Positions 26,861 to 39,625 of a stretch of DNA of 64,000 nt are shown piece after piece. Location: positions 208,448 through 272,447 of the forward strand of contig JAODUP010000562.1 in the NCBI GenBank assembly GCA_025642065.1. Reading direction: 5' to 3'. Position numbers and translations under genes: made by a program. Below the pieces are notes generated by a model. That model was not told the origin of the DNA. It was given only the letters and a program-made list of their open reading frames with translations, and did not search any database. Each line of letters begins with the position of its first letter. Position 1 is the stretch's first letter. The stretch is from Paralvinella palmiformis. Lineage: Eukaryota > Annelida > Polychaeta > Terebellida > Alvinellidae.

Positions 26861-29800
26861 GTGTAGACTATGCTAGTGCTATTTGCATAGTAAGCCACAA
26901 ACAGTATTTTCTCTCATTATCTACCAATACTTAGTCAATCGGTAACAGTTTGACATAATGCCATTGCCACCAATAGCTTGACATGGACTAATGCATGATC
27001 AAAGGATTAATCTCGCTGGATTACCTGTCATTCTGACACTGATGCGTAGCCTATTCAACGACACCCACACAAAAGAGCGGGGAAAGAGGACAACAGACTT
27101 ACATACAAGGCTAACCTGACTCGAGTAAAAAGTTGGCCATTTTTCTTTTAAATGGACTCAATGGCAAATACCTTTAAAAGTACTCAATATTATGGCAGCG
27201 TTAAACAATGGTACGATATAACTTTACATCACGTAAATATAATGTTAGGCTGGAGGTAGCCAAAGCATTGAACGGCATCCCATTGGCGTACAAGTGATCA
27301 GCGTCAAATGATTAATTGCGTTTCGCCATGATGTCGAGCACAATGTCTCATATAGCTGGCAAAGGTTTTAATACTGTGTTAACAGATTGGTGTGTATGCG
27401 TCCTTTCTCGGGTGTTTGTTTAACAGTTCAATGCAGTAGATATTTATCATTTTGGGGCTGAATTAAATACACATCTCATTACATTCCCAAACTACCTCCC
27501 AATTATGAAATACGCCATAAACAATGTACAAAAAGGGTATGTTTATTCCCTATATCACAACCCAAATGGCAACACGTTTTGATAAAATTGAAAGATTAGC
27601 AATCTTTGATGACAGCGATGTTATAACACTAAACTTCTTCAAATGTCAGTTCGTGTAAAAATGCAACATAATAAGACAATAGAAAAATTTGAGAAGAAAA
27701 ATACTAAACAACAAAGACAGCAATAACTGAGATCAAATCTAGTTTTACTAAACAGCGGTATAATAATAATAATAATAAAATAATACCTTCTTAACTATTC
27801 AGCAGCAAGGCAAATATACAGTTCTTTACATTAAATAGAATATAATATTTGATGACACACCCAGAGCCATGAACAGATAGGGCTTTTGGAGGTAACTGGC
27901 TTTCATCGAAATGTACGCTTGTCTTGACCGGGGACACACACGGAGAACGAATGTTCACTGACTACCGTATTTTAGGCGAAGAAGCAGTGTTTTAGCCAGC
28001 CAAAATGGACCGTTTGTGACTAAATCGGACGGTGAGAAAAGACTGCGCGCCCGCGTGTTGAGTTGGGAAATGGACACCCTATTTTGGATTTCGGGCTAAA
28101 AGGATGCGAAGAAGGTATTAGGCAGCTACATTATCACATATCAGATAGTTAAATCAGACTGCCTAAAACAAAAGATAAAGTCCATTCTAATCGAGCGCTT
28201 AGTTAAGACCAAAAAATAAGTCCTTCAAGCAACTTCAGACTGATGATACAACAACTGTTAGACCTGATGGCTGGTGTCTATCACTGGTTGCTGAACAATT
28301 ACGTGGACACTGCTTCCACATCCTGACTGTACATCATAGACTCATCACAGACTGGATGAAGTGGACTCATGCCAGAAGGCACACATCACACCGAAACAAT
28401 ATGGCTGATTAGATCAATTTGGGGATGCTAATCGGAAATGGCATCATTTGCAATCGACAACAGAATATCAATAATTGATATGCCTCATAATACAAAACGT
28501 AGCTGGAACAATGAGTGACGCGACAACAACGACAAACAAACCAGTATCAAACCACGTGACAACAGAAATACGTTCCTCAAAGAACTGTCACAAACCACCA
28601 GTGAACGCTATATCGTGCGTCAATTAAGCACAATCACTGTAACTTATCGTATTTACTGTCAAGTGTGTCGTTCATCAGTATGTTCACTCGTGTCTCCTTA
28701 CAAAACTCTTACATCAACAACCAAAGATTTCCTACATAACAGAACAGTCGTCATTTAAAGCAGCACTTATAAATGGCCATTTCTAAAACACACACACACT
28801 TATATTTCCACCAAAATAGCTGAACTTGTACGCCACATGTACACATATGATCCCACTTGGTCCAATTTATTAATCAGGCCATTCCTACTATCTTAGTTGA
28901 CAACAACCGTTATCAAATTAGACCAACAACTATACATAAAGCAATATCAAGTTGCCAAATGTATTTCTATAAGAAACCAATTATCACTACCCAACGGAAG
29001 AAAGTAAAACTGTACACAAACCTTGCGCCACGTCAGACCCGACAGTAACTAACTGCCGTGGATGTAATAATACTAATACACTACTGCTCCAGAAGTATCG
29101 GGTGCGGCATGCATGACAACTGATATTCAAAGAAGACATTTCTTGCAAAACAATGGCACACCGATGAAACTAACATTGATCTTATGTGCTGAGTACCCCG
29201 ACCCTCCCCCCTCTCCAGCAAATCCTTACCGTAGTACTGAAATATAGAAACAGTGTCATACCATTAACTACATGTTAATCAATAAAGACTAACTGCACAG
29301 ACTGTAGTCTTGGTTAGAAAGACAGCTAGCGATTATTCACACTCCTGTGACTGTTGGGTCTTTTTAAAAGATATTCACGCTCCACTGTTGGCCATTTGTT
29401 AAGATATTCTATACATCACCCAGGTGTCTGATATTCATCTTTGATTAAATGCCAAGACAGTAATATTCTTCCTGGATCTGATTTCAGAGGACGCGTATGG
29501 ATATGGATCTCGAATTGCCTGATATCTTGAGTCAAGCCTTAAACCGATGTCAAAATAACAGTTAATCCTCATAGTAATCTGTGAGGATGGTGAGCGCATT
29601 AAAAAAATCAATAACCAATGTTAACTATATGTAGGACACAGACAGTGTATCCTCAGCAACCAATTCCAATTAAGGCAGGAACCAACTGCCATCAAGTTAC
29701 TTCTTAACGACATGCTATCAAGAAAAGCCCTCATCAGAAGCTGTCATTAAGCACATCTCTTGTGGTGTATTAAATGCGTGCAGCCCAGGATAATACTGAG

Positions 29801-32800
29801 ATGAAGCATATTCCTGCTTCTACGGCTAGCATTAAAGGCTTTATGGACACAGGTTATCCACAGCTTTAGCTCTACAGCCTCACAGCATATAGCAGAGAAT
29901 GACCAAAACGGAAGACCTTTACATGCAGAACCATGCTGTCTCTGAAAAGCATCGTGTCCAATTTCCATTAGAACGCCAAGCTATCACTCAGTATGGCATT
30001 ATAGCCTATTTCCTAATAGCTAACAGGGGAATTAAATATAAAAACTCCGCACTGAGCAACAACGGAAATGCAGTGATTAGCTTAAAAGGACTAGAGCGAG
30101 GTGTAGCAAAGGAAATGCTTTGATCAGTATAAAAACACTGGCTATAGCATTAAAGGTGTGCCAGCATATCATGAAACATCATCAGCAAACAGGTTTATTG
30201 TCACTTTGCACACATATAAATTGTATTTCGAGAAGGAAAATGTTACAGATGAGCCTTTGGTGCATATTTTAAGGGGACAGATGCAAAAAGTCAACATGCA
30301 ATATCGAACTCATGTTGACCACTGCAGGATCAAAGGACTAGGTCCAGGACTAGCTATCACCTGGTATTGATGAGTTACCTACTTAATGGCATACACCGGC
30401 ATAGAAAGGAACCACAGACCATCAACCCAACTGCTTTACTGTAAGTGTAAGTAATACGTTATTTAAAACTCAACGCTTGGGCTATGTACTCCCAAAATGG
30501 TTCTTAAACATTTAATACGCAGACGCCAATATATTACATTGGCAATAAATTGATCACAAAAAACCCCACAACGTTTTCATCAAGCAGACCATGTTGTTAG
30601 CTACGAGGTAATCAAAGCACTGAACACTGGCATTTATGCAAAAGTTATCAATAACCAGTGACAAATGAGACTTTGCCATGATGTTGAGGAGAATGTTCTC
30701 CATCACGAACAGTGTCAATGTAATACCTGTAATATTATGGGTTGCTAACAAAGATAAAAATGAATTCCAAACTAGCTACTGGAAGAAAGCATGATTGTCC
30801 TGAATGTCAGTTATCTGAAGAGATAAAATAGCCATAAAAATATTCTCTCCTAGTTTTGGGCTATTGGATAACAGCACAATTTAAATAAAATTACTAGCTT
30901 TAGTGTTAAAAATACAATTTATTAAATATGAGTGCAATTATACCAGCTTGAACCAGCCTATAGCCGAATTTGAAGATGCATTTTGGTTAGAAATATTGAC
31001 TCTACTTCATTTCTTAGTAATACAAGACAATGCTCATTTATATATATAAAATCTTGCATCTTATCCCTAATATCAACGACATATTTCAGTAATACCTCCT
31101 CGTTTACAATACACACACATATTAGCAATGTATGAATCACGCAACTGTCCGATGGCCAATTCATATGGCTTTACAGTAAACCCATGACATTTGCCAACAC
31201 ACAGCCAAAGGGAAACTCGAGCATGAGGTATAGCTTTACCCGGGTTACTGCGATCGTCCAAGCATAAATGCTGTTACATCACAGTTATTATGGAGGCGAA
31301 AGATCCACAGCGACAGACGTTTCTAGAGCAGTCACGTGAGCTCAGCCAGCTACCACTACTACAAGTAACAAGTGCCAGAGGATGGTCAATGATAATGGCT
31401 GCGCCGGCAAAGCACTTAACATTCAAACCAGAGAATATTCAGCCCACAATCGTCACCGGCCACGCAGTGGTAAATCCCCTTAATTAAAAACTTGCCGCTG
31501 AAGCCAGGTGCTGGCCCAATTTGCCTCAAATACAGAGTGTTAATTTACTTGTCACCTAGACATGTGAAGGAAGTTAATCAACGGGCTGGATCATCTGGCT
31601 GCGAGGCGTGACACGCCGACTGGTGCGGCTAGATTGGTCGTAACTCAGGACACGTTCCTCAGCCATCACAGTGCATTAGATAAAGGCAGACAGGAAGGCG
31701 ATTACCTAAACTAAAACCACACATCCGGGCTTCATCCATAACCAGCTGTACTCAGCATGCTCGGAACTTCAGAGAGATCACAGCGAATGTCTTGTCACTG
31801 GAATGACAGAGAAAGTGTATCCGGATGCTCTGAGCTATAAATGTAACACTCTATCAACGTTCAGTTACTCTGTGGAAAGCCCACATAACGGGAATAGAAT
31901 TAATAGAAGTCACAAGGTCATCTGGGTTTACCTATTCTAATCAAACATCAGCAGCAATATAATTAGAAGGTCTAGCACTTCTGGTGTTGCTGTAACGTGT
32001 ACATTTCTGATTGCTCTTAAGGCATCATAAGGGAAGACATTAATTACTAATGGTTGTCAAGCTAAATTGACAAACACTCCTGATAGATAAATACAGCAGT
32101 ATATCCGACAGGAATACTAAATCAGTTCAATTAATAAGGAGTGATGATTTGTAATGAGAGATATAGTTATAGTTCATCAATATAATACGAATGAGCAAAA
32201 CCTTAATTATAATATTAACAACAGATAGACATATACTGTATATCACACATCTCAGAGTGTAATATAATAAATATCACAATAACATATATACTTTGTACAG
32301 TGTTAAGATAATGTATGCACACCCAGAAACATTTATAGAAATATAAGATAAATAATAATACATTAATAAAATATTGCATGATTTATCTATGAGGCTTCAC
32401 TGTTTAGTGATGTTACAAATATAAAGAATGTCCATGAAAACCTTGTTTTAATATAACTTTCCAAAAATGAAAAACTGACAGTTAACTACTCAATTTTATT
32501 GTACAACAATAACTATTAAGAATAATATTCTCTGTGTATTTAAATATCTCCACATAAAACATTAATATTAGTTTTAAATCTGGTGGCAAATTTACTGGAC
32601 ACCAATAGCTAACACTGCTGATATAGTTATAATAAACACAGCAAAAAAATATTTATATAGAAATAGCAAAAAATATTTATATCTATATATTTACTGTGGC
32701 TAATATTAATAACTGATGGTGACAGGTCATGTTGATACTGGGGTCACTGGTTGATTAGAGACCTAACATTAGTCATAGAAGATACACTAAAAAAGTCCTA

Positions 32801-32960
32801 TGTTTAACATAATGCTGGTCTTCACTGTTACTTCAGAGGTAGACAGATATTAAGATAACATTATAATGTATATACTATTAATGTGTAGTCCAGTGGGGAT
32901 TTATAAATTTCACAATGAGGACAGGAACATTTTATTTAGTTGATTTTCATTAAAATTGCG

Positions 32961-33023
32961 TTTTTCAAGTCTCAATTAGTATTTTTCAAGTCCCAATTAG
33001 TGTTTTTCAACTCTCAATTGTTG
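32961..33023. repeat. 21-bp tandem repeat, three copies
   Basis: Units TTTTTCAAGTCTCAATTAGT with small changes at 32961, 32982 and 33003. Confidence 0.85.
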
Positions 33024-33440
33024 ATTTCTAGGTTTTTAATCTAATTATATTTGAGTCAGGGTCTAACGGAGATGATTATTGTCTTGTCTGGAGATTTAGA
33101 TAGTTATATTACTAAATATTTATAGAAGAATCAGCAAATATCTCCACCCTAAAGTTAGATACAAATAACACGGCATGATATTCATCAAATTTTAAGATGC
33201 TTAGTGATTAAAACAACCTCTAAAATTACCTATTCATGGCAGGTTCTTTAATTAAATTAAGTGGTAGGTAAATCAAAGTGATCAATTACTTGATGGAATT
33301 GGCTCTTAATCGACTACTTGTTAGGATGATATTTAACGTAATAAAATACACATATCTGATGAAATGTAATTAATATCATTAATGCGTTCATTGTACTAAA
33401 TGTACACAGCCCATTTAGACCAGTTTATTACCAGCAATAA

Positions 33441-33512
33441 ATCATGACATTCTAACTTATTAAGTATGTAATTAAAGTACTATTATATAGTACTTTAATT
33501 TCTTGTCATGAT
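33441..33512. other. Two-tier inverted repeat
   Basis: Inner arms ATTAAAGTACTA / TAGTACTTTAAT around a five-base loop, with outer arms ATCATGACA / TGTCATGAT. The left side carries about 17 extra unpaired bases. Confidence 0.8.
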
Positions 33513-33572
33513 ACCTCATCAACAGTAGATATTTCTATCGCTAATTAAGCAGCTCCCATCCTATAATTGAAT

Positions 33573-33725
33573 GCAAATACTGACATTTTATGGTCATTTT
33601 TTGCACACAGTATGTTAGATGGGTGAAATGAAAGATGAAATAACATTCAGATATGCCCTAGCTGGAGTCTGAACCCAGGTGCTAGATGTCTGTGACTAAC
33701 TACATTATTAGTTAAACCATGGAAA
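33573..33725 (-). mobile_element. SINE A, old and degraded
   Basis: Recognisable by TTTATGGTCATTTTTTGCAC, CAGATATGCCC and GTCTGAACCCAGGTG, with an internal deletion. It is more diverged than the other copies. Confidence 0.6.
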
Positions 33726-34250
33726 TACCCCCATCCTATTATATTATTCATATGGGAGTGATGGCCTGAAACCTACCATGGTCATATCATGCAAACCTTT
33801 CAAATATTAATATTTTCAACTGTTTATTGGATAAACATCTTTAAGCAGATTGAGATTCATTCATGTTGAAATCTATTGATGCTCTTCTTTACCCCCCCCC
33901 CCCAAAAAAAATGGAATCATATCACGCAGCAAGCATGGGTAGTATTGTATTTCTATCTCATATTCTACCTCGTTTCCACTCTAATTGATCATTTTAATTA
34001 GTTTTGATAATCTATTATCATCTCATCAACTTCGAATTTTTTTTATCATGATTATGATTTATTCCTAGTAGTAATTAAAATGAATCATTTAATTCGACAG
34101 AGAATTTAGATATCTAGATCTATAGATTTATCGCCATATGAATGCATATCCAACAACTACTGAAGAAGTCTAACATATACTAGATCTATACATAATTACA
34201 TAGACTAGGGAGATAGACACATACCATAAATAATAGTGATACTGATTAGT

Positions 34251-34310
34251 CTGATACTAGACACTAGTCTAGTGTAGTAGTGATACTGATAGTCATGGGT
34301 CTAGTATCAG
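34251..34310. other. Nested inverted repeats
   Basis: 12-base arms CTGATACTAGAC / GTCTAGTATCAG enclose ACACTAG / CTAGTGT, which directly abuts the left arm. Confidence 0.8.
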
Positions 34311-34939
34311 CTGCTCGGTATAATAATTATCATCATGGTTCGTCAGGATGATCAGGTGGTAGCACTGCAGCCGGATTTCAACTAAACTCTAAAATAGATC
34401 TAGACTCAGTTAGATTCTACTCTAGATAAGATCTAGAATCCCGTTAAAACGTAAACACCTAATCGGCTAATGGCTAATTAATAAATTTCTAAGCTAGACA
34501 GACAGGTCAATGACACCCGAGGGGTGCATTTACATTAATTATTATTAAATGCATACTTCGCTTTATTGTAAATACATCATCTATTATTACTAGTAAAGCA
34601 TGTTGCCTACCAGTGTAGCCTCGTAAACGGAAGTTTTACATTTCTATTCCTATTTCTTGTATACGAATCGCAGCACAAGCCGGAAATGCTAACCAACTGG
34701 TTTAGTTTTTCTTACATTCACTAGAGCCCGCCACAAAAGCAAGTTCATGGAACTATTGGAAGTCGGGTTTCTTCGGAATACATCATATGTCATGAGGCAA
34801 ACGCAATACTCAATCGCAATTAAACATAATGGGCAGACTTGAAAAAAGTATCGCATTTAATGGACCAGTACCTTAGAGTTAGATTAATAAATGTATTGTA
34901 GTTTATCAACAGAACAGAATAAATTAAATAACACCAATA

Positions 34940-35015
34940 AAATGTTTAAATTATAAAAACTACTATATATATATATATATGGTGTCAGCTACTTTATTAT
35001 AATTGGAATTTAATC

Positions 35016-35048
<33 letters not shown>

Positions 35049-35190
35049 GATTAGATTTCTAAAATATTAATGTCTAAAAACCATATATCATACCTATATA
35101 AATAAGTCCACACACACACACACACACACACTATATATATATATATATACATATATATGGTGTATATAATATATAGTATAGTATAGTATA
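34940..35190. repeat. TA/CA microsatellite cluster
   Basis: Three TA runs (about 34963, 35017 and 35132) and a CA run (about 35108-35130) separated by AT-rich sequence. Confidence 0.9.
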
Positions 35191-36043
35191 ACATAAACTG
35201 TCCACTATTCATTTTCAATCCGCAAGAAAAATAATTCTATTATTATTATATAATAATAACAACTTTTTGAAAACAAACCCTGTTTGAGGTAGGCTGTAAA
35301 TTAAATTTGCATTCGAATTCATTCAAATAAATTGTCATTAATCTATTTATTTATCCCTGATTATATCTAATATATCACAACAGAGTCGCCGATCTAGCAT
35401 TGCTTTGACGTGAAGATGAACAACTTATCAGCTAGTTCAGATAAAGAAGAAATGGTTAGAAATTTGGTCACCAAAGATAATGTGTAGATTCTATGTAGGA
35501 ATTAGCCTTTCGACTCAAATTGCACAGTTTAATATATGTGTGTTATAAAAAATGTATTGCTTATAAATGTGCTTTGATATCTGGATCTTCATTCCTGTAA
35601 CTAGAATGCAAATTTACAGCTTACCTCTAACAGGTTTTGTTTTCAATTTAAGTTTATCATGAACGGAACGTTATGATGCATTTATGATAACCTATTTATT
35701 CATCGAAAAGGGCGCGCTGACAATACAAAGCAAATAAGCTATATAACTATATGTTATCATAATATATAGATATGCTGCTTATAGTAATTATGTCATATTT
35801 ATTGCTTCTGAAAAGAAATTTAGTTCGCAATTGAATATAATTTTCTGACATGAAGTCACATCTAAGTTTGCCACCAAACCCCTTAATTAAGCATTACAGT
35901 GTCACATAATGACATTCTACTTTATGTATAATGTTTCAAGAATCGGCAGTCAACCACCTATATACGATTGTGAAGCTTTCTGGAATGAAACATGCAGCAC
36001 AATGAGTTAAATGCAATAAAGTAATCCGATTATCCGTGATTAC

Positions 36044-36195
36044 CTGGAGCCATTGTTCTGGTATTAATTGATCTAAGTTAAAATATTTGTCACACTTTAG
36101 AAGAAATGATTGTGTCAGGGTTGGGACAGTCCAAAACATGATTTCTACAGGACAGTGTGTATAACCTGACCAAATAGGTTTAAATCTATCAAAAA
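36044..36195 (-). CDS. Possible internal exon, unknown gene
   Basis: A 152-base segment bounded by TTGGGCAG and CCAGGTAATC on the minus strand is open in one frame and encodes about 51 residues, including YTHCPVEIMFWTVPTLT and DQLIPEQWLQ. The frame stays open beyond both ends, from 36232 to 35936. I recognise no family and found no partner exon. In an AT-rich region an open stretch of this size can arise by chance, so this is only a candidate. Confidence 0.22.
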
Positions 36196-36343
36196 CTGCC
36201 CAAGAACAAAACACAGGATACTGAATTAACAATATTTCGTAGTAAGAAATTGAGATATTACTTCTATAAGTAACCTGTAAGTACCCCCATTCTACTTTTC
36301 CATGTTTAAATATTATTTAGAAAAACAAAATCACATTTTCTAT

Positions 36344-36349
<6 letters not shown>

Positions 36350-36410
<61 letters not shown>

Positions 36411-36430
36411 TATATTACATATATATATAG
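36350..36430. repeat. (TA)n microsatellite
   Basis: Long, nearly pure TA run with a short interruption near 36405. Confidence 0.95.
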
Positions 36431-38542
36431 TTAAAAGTTTATAGTATTTACATTTTTGGCAAATTATATATTAGCAAACATAATATCAAATGTTAACACA
36501 GTGTAGTGCAATTTCATTAGTCATGTTAATCAATAGTCCACATCATTTCCTGTAACAAAAACCAAGTTTCCGTGTAGTTTCATTTCCAAGCTTGTTCCAT
36601 ATTTGAGCATGAATAGAGGTGTAGTTGATGATGAATATGACACAGGTGTGATATCAAATCCTTACCCCATCTAATTTTCTCCACTGGGGTGAATATTCTA
36701 TTATAGAATGTTAACCTATAGAAAAGAAAAATCCACCCCCCTGCTACTACTGACCATCACATTCATTACCTATAGCATTAAAACAACTCATTTTTATTTC
36801 CCTGTACTCTACTGACTGCTGCTACTAGTGATACAAGGTTCCGAATGGAACACTTCACTACGTGCACAGGTCTTATGATCCAGTACGTGTGATTCGACTT
36901 GAATAGAAAAGGATCTGATCCTCTAGGCTTGTCATTCTACTCCCACTGGCGGACACCTCTTCTGCAATTCTGCTGAGTAAATCTGATTTCCTTTAGTTAA
37001 ATAAATCATGCATATATCATTTGCAGTGTAATTTGTTATGCTTCATTAATAGCCTCTGTTTGTTAAGTTGCTGACACCGTCTTGGACGCACATAATTAGC
37101 CAAGAAATCAGCCTCCTCGTTCTATTTCTTTGTAAGACATTATCAAATACTGGACATTTAGAGGTTTGTGTATGCTATTACTGACATAAATAATTACTTA
37201 TACAATGCTATAATTGATTAAGAAATGATACATCAATGCAAAAGCCCAACATCTAATTTTTAGCACCGGGTGTATATTCTATAGAGGGGGTGAAATTTAT
37301 ATTATAGAAACTGACACCCCTCTCTACCTAGTCAATGGTGATATCTGAAATTCAGCGGATCACTAAAGTCTCTCACTGAGAATGATGAGATCTTGGCTTT
37401 ATGGTCAATCAATGTGGGGATGAACTTGGATTAATGTCCACTAGTCAGTTGTTGACAGTCTCTAGCTACTTGGGTGTCAGAAGTTCTCACTGTTGTTTAA
37501 GGTCTGATTTATAGGCCACAAGATGTTCCGACAGTACTGCTTCATCAAACTGAGATAAGATTATCTCATTATGTGGCTTCAATGGGTCATTGGTCAGGAG
37601 AGTAGTCCATTTGTGACAGACATCAGCATATTGATTGAACTGTCATTCTGATGTGTGTTAATTGCATTGACAATAGGATCCGGTTGATTGATTAAGTCCA
37701 TGGCATTCTTAAATGAGTTATAATCCCTAATTGTTTCACAACACTGCTGTCCATGTAATCTTCATGATCCAGGACAATCTTCATATGGTTGACACTATTT
37801 CAAAATATATGAGTCTAGGCACATAAATTGGTTTTCCCAACGTGTGTCACAAGGACCCTGGGGCATATTTCAGGTTTTGGACTATTTTAGATGGACATTT
37901 CCTGAAAATAACCTATTTTGATTTTTGGATAGGTTTGGACACTTCCCTTAAACTGATGTTTACACCATCAGTATCCTAAACCTACAAGTCCTGGATTATT
38001 TATATAATGCTATCATATTGTTTGCCATCAATCTCAGTGTCTTAGCATTGTATGATAATGTTATATATATATATATATATATATAGGGTGTATTTGATAT
38101 TCACACACACACACACACACAGTCCATGCACCTAGATATATATATTACAGATATATTAATTTTTTATTATTATTAATGAGTGATTTATGTAGGTATATGT
38201 TGTTATCTATGCCTGCTCTCTACCTATTGAAGTCCTGTCTCTCATTATCCAAATACGTACGCCAGCTACTTTTATAATAGGGTTATAGAGAGAACCTTTC
38301 AAGGTACCCTTCCAAAAATCATAGTAAAGGAGAAATTATGTTTCGTCTATTCACCGACCACTTTTAAAGTATAAAGGAGCTTATAGTGTGCTTTCATCAA
38401 TTATAACTGTATTAAATTAATGTTCTATTATAGTTATGTATTATAGTTCTAATACAGTTGCAATATTATAAGTTGATAAACCCTCACTCACTCGTGCGTA
38501 CTCTCGCATGGACACAGCCTTGTACAGGCACATAAACACAGC

Positions 38543-38586
<44 letters not shown>

Positions 38587-39140
38587 CGATGATCTGCTTC
38601 ACTAAATACGACACAAAGAACGCCCCTTCCACGCTCTGGGTCAAGTAGGTCACCAAAAAATGAAAGCAGCATTTGGTCACAAAAACTGCTCTCGCCATGA
38701 CACAATGATATGATGCCACCTGTTTGGTAAGTATGCCATCGTTGTATGGGATCAATATTATTAAGTGAGTGCAGACACATAATATGAGATGGTTTATTTA
38801 TAACATATAAAACAGCTCATTAAATGATTATGTGTCACGTCAGGAGAGTCATAACCAGTATGACATGTCATATGGTATATAAAAACGGCGATGAACCGCT
38901 GTGACTTGGGGGAGTGTTTTCTTAGGCGGCTGCTTCCGCTTGTAAATCATATGTGCGTTATGATCAATATGGCTATCATAATGTAGCCGGGCAGTGAACG
39001 GCAGTCGTCGTATATTTTCTCCCTCTATTATCGCCCATGTAAACAATGTACTGTCATGGCTGACTGAGGTGAGTGCCGCGTTTTACTGTCTAAGTACTTC
39101 TCGTATGGTGTTTACATATTGATATGCGCCCAGTGTTCGG

Positions 39141-39625
39141 ATGATGCCGAGAAGAAGCGGATCTTCATCGGTTGTGGGTTTTGGTAGCGAAATATCCGGT
39201 GAATTCGCTCTGATTTGGCGAGATGGCGATATTTATTAGTAATGATATGCGGCACCGGTTTTTAGAGGCCATTCGCCCATTGTCATGATCGTGAAGACGG
39301 AGTCTTGAGTGTTAATTAATTATGTGCGTCGCGGCTGATGCAGCATTATTAATTAATCCGACGCAGACGACAAGAGCGTGCATTACCGTTACTAGGAAAC
39401 CAGTGAACGTGCACTCCTCGATTGTATTATGTATTTTAGGTTGTGTGCTAAATATAGCTACACAATTACCTCATCCATTCCACCGAATGCTTAATTTAAG
39501 ACAGTGTCGGGCCATAACGCGGATGTTACTGACTAATCATATATTGTGAATTTGCACTTTTTTCAGATCACGACGTTAAGATTCTGTACGTTATACGTGG
39601 ATTACAAGAGAACAGCTTACCGCTT
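39141..39625 (+). CDS. Possible 5' end of a gene, two coding exons
   Basis: Exon 39141-39198 begins ATGATG and encodes a Ser/Gly/Arg-rich start (MMPRRSGSSSVVGFGSEIS). It ends at GTGAAT in phase 1. Exon 39567-39625 follows a good acceptor (CTTTTTTCAG), continues the frame as HDVKILYVIRGLQENSLPL, and ends at a strong GTAAGT donor in phase 0. An in-frame TGA lies at 39120. The phases agree, and the joined sequence reads like an amphipathic protein start. I could not find the following exons and do not recognise the protein. A TATATAAAA motif near 38876 and the more CpG-containing sequence at 38.9-39.4 kb would suit a promoter. The short length keeps confidence modest. Confidence 0.4.

Larger units (their letters stand above)
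24861..33572. other. No supported gene
   Basis: Mostly AT-rich single-copy-looking DNA. Slightly GC-richer patches at 25.9-26.3, 27.9-28.1 and 31.3-31.8 kb have no exon I can defend. Segments near 27262-27345 and 30614-30697 share short blocks (such as CAAAGCATTGAAC and TTTCGCCATGATGTCGAG with changes) and may be old copies of one repeat. Confidence 0.45.
33726..39140. other. Very AT-rich, repeat-dense, no firm gene
   Basis: Includes the inverted repeats and TA/CA clusters listed separately, further TA/CA runs at 38060-38120 and 38542-38585, and the weak exon candidate at 36044-36195. Confidence 0.5.

Noticed and set aside
31290..31364. Possible start exon MEAKDPQRQTFLEQSRELSQ with a GTAACA donor
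   Set aside because: The donor is weak, no partner exon fits, and the frame simply runs on to a stop.
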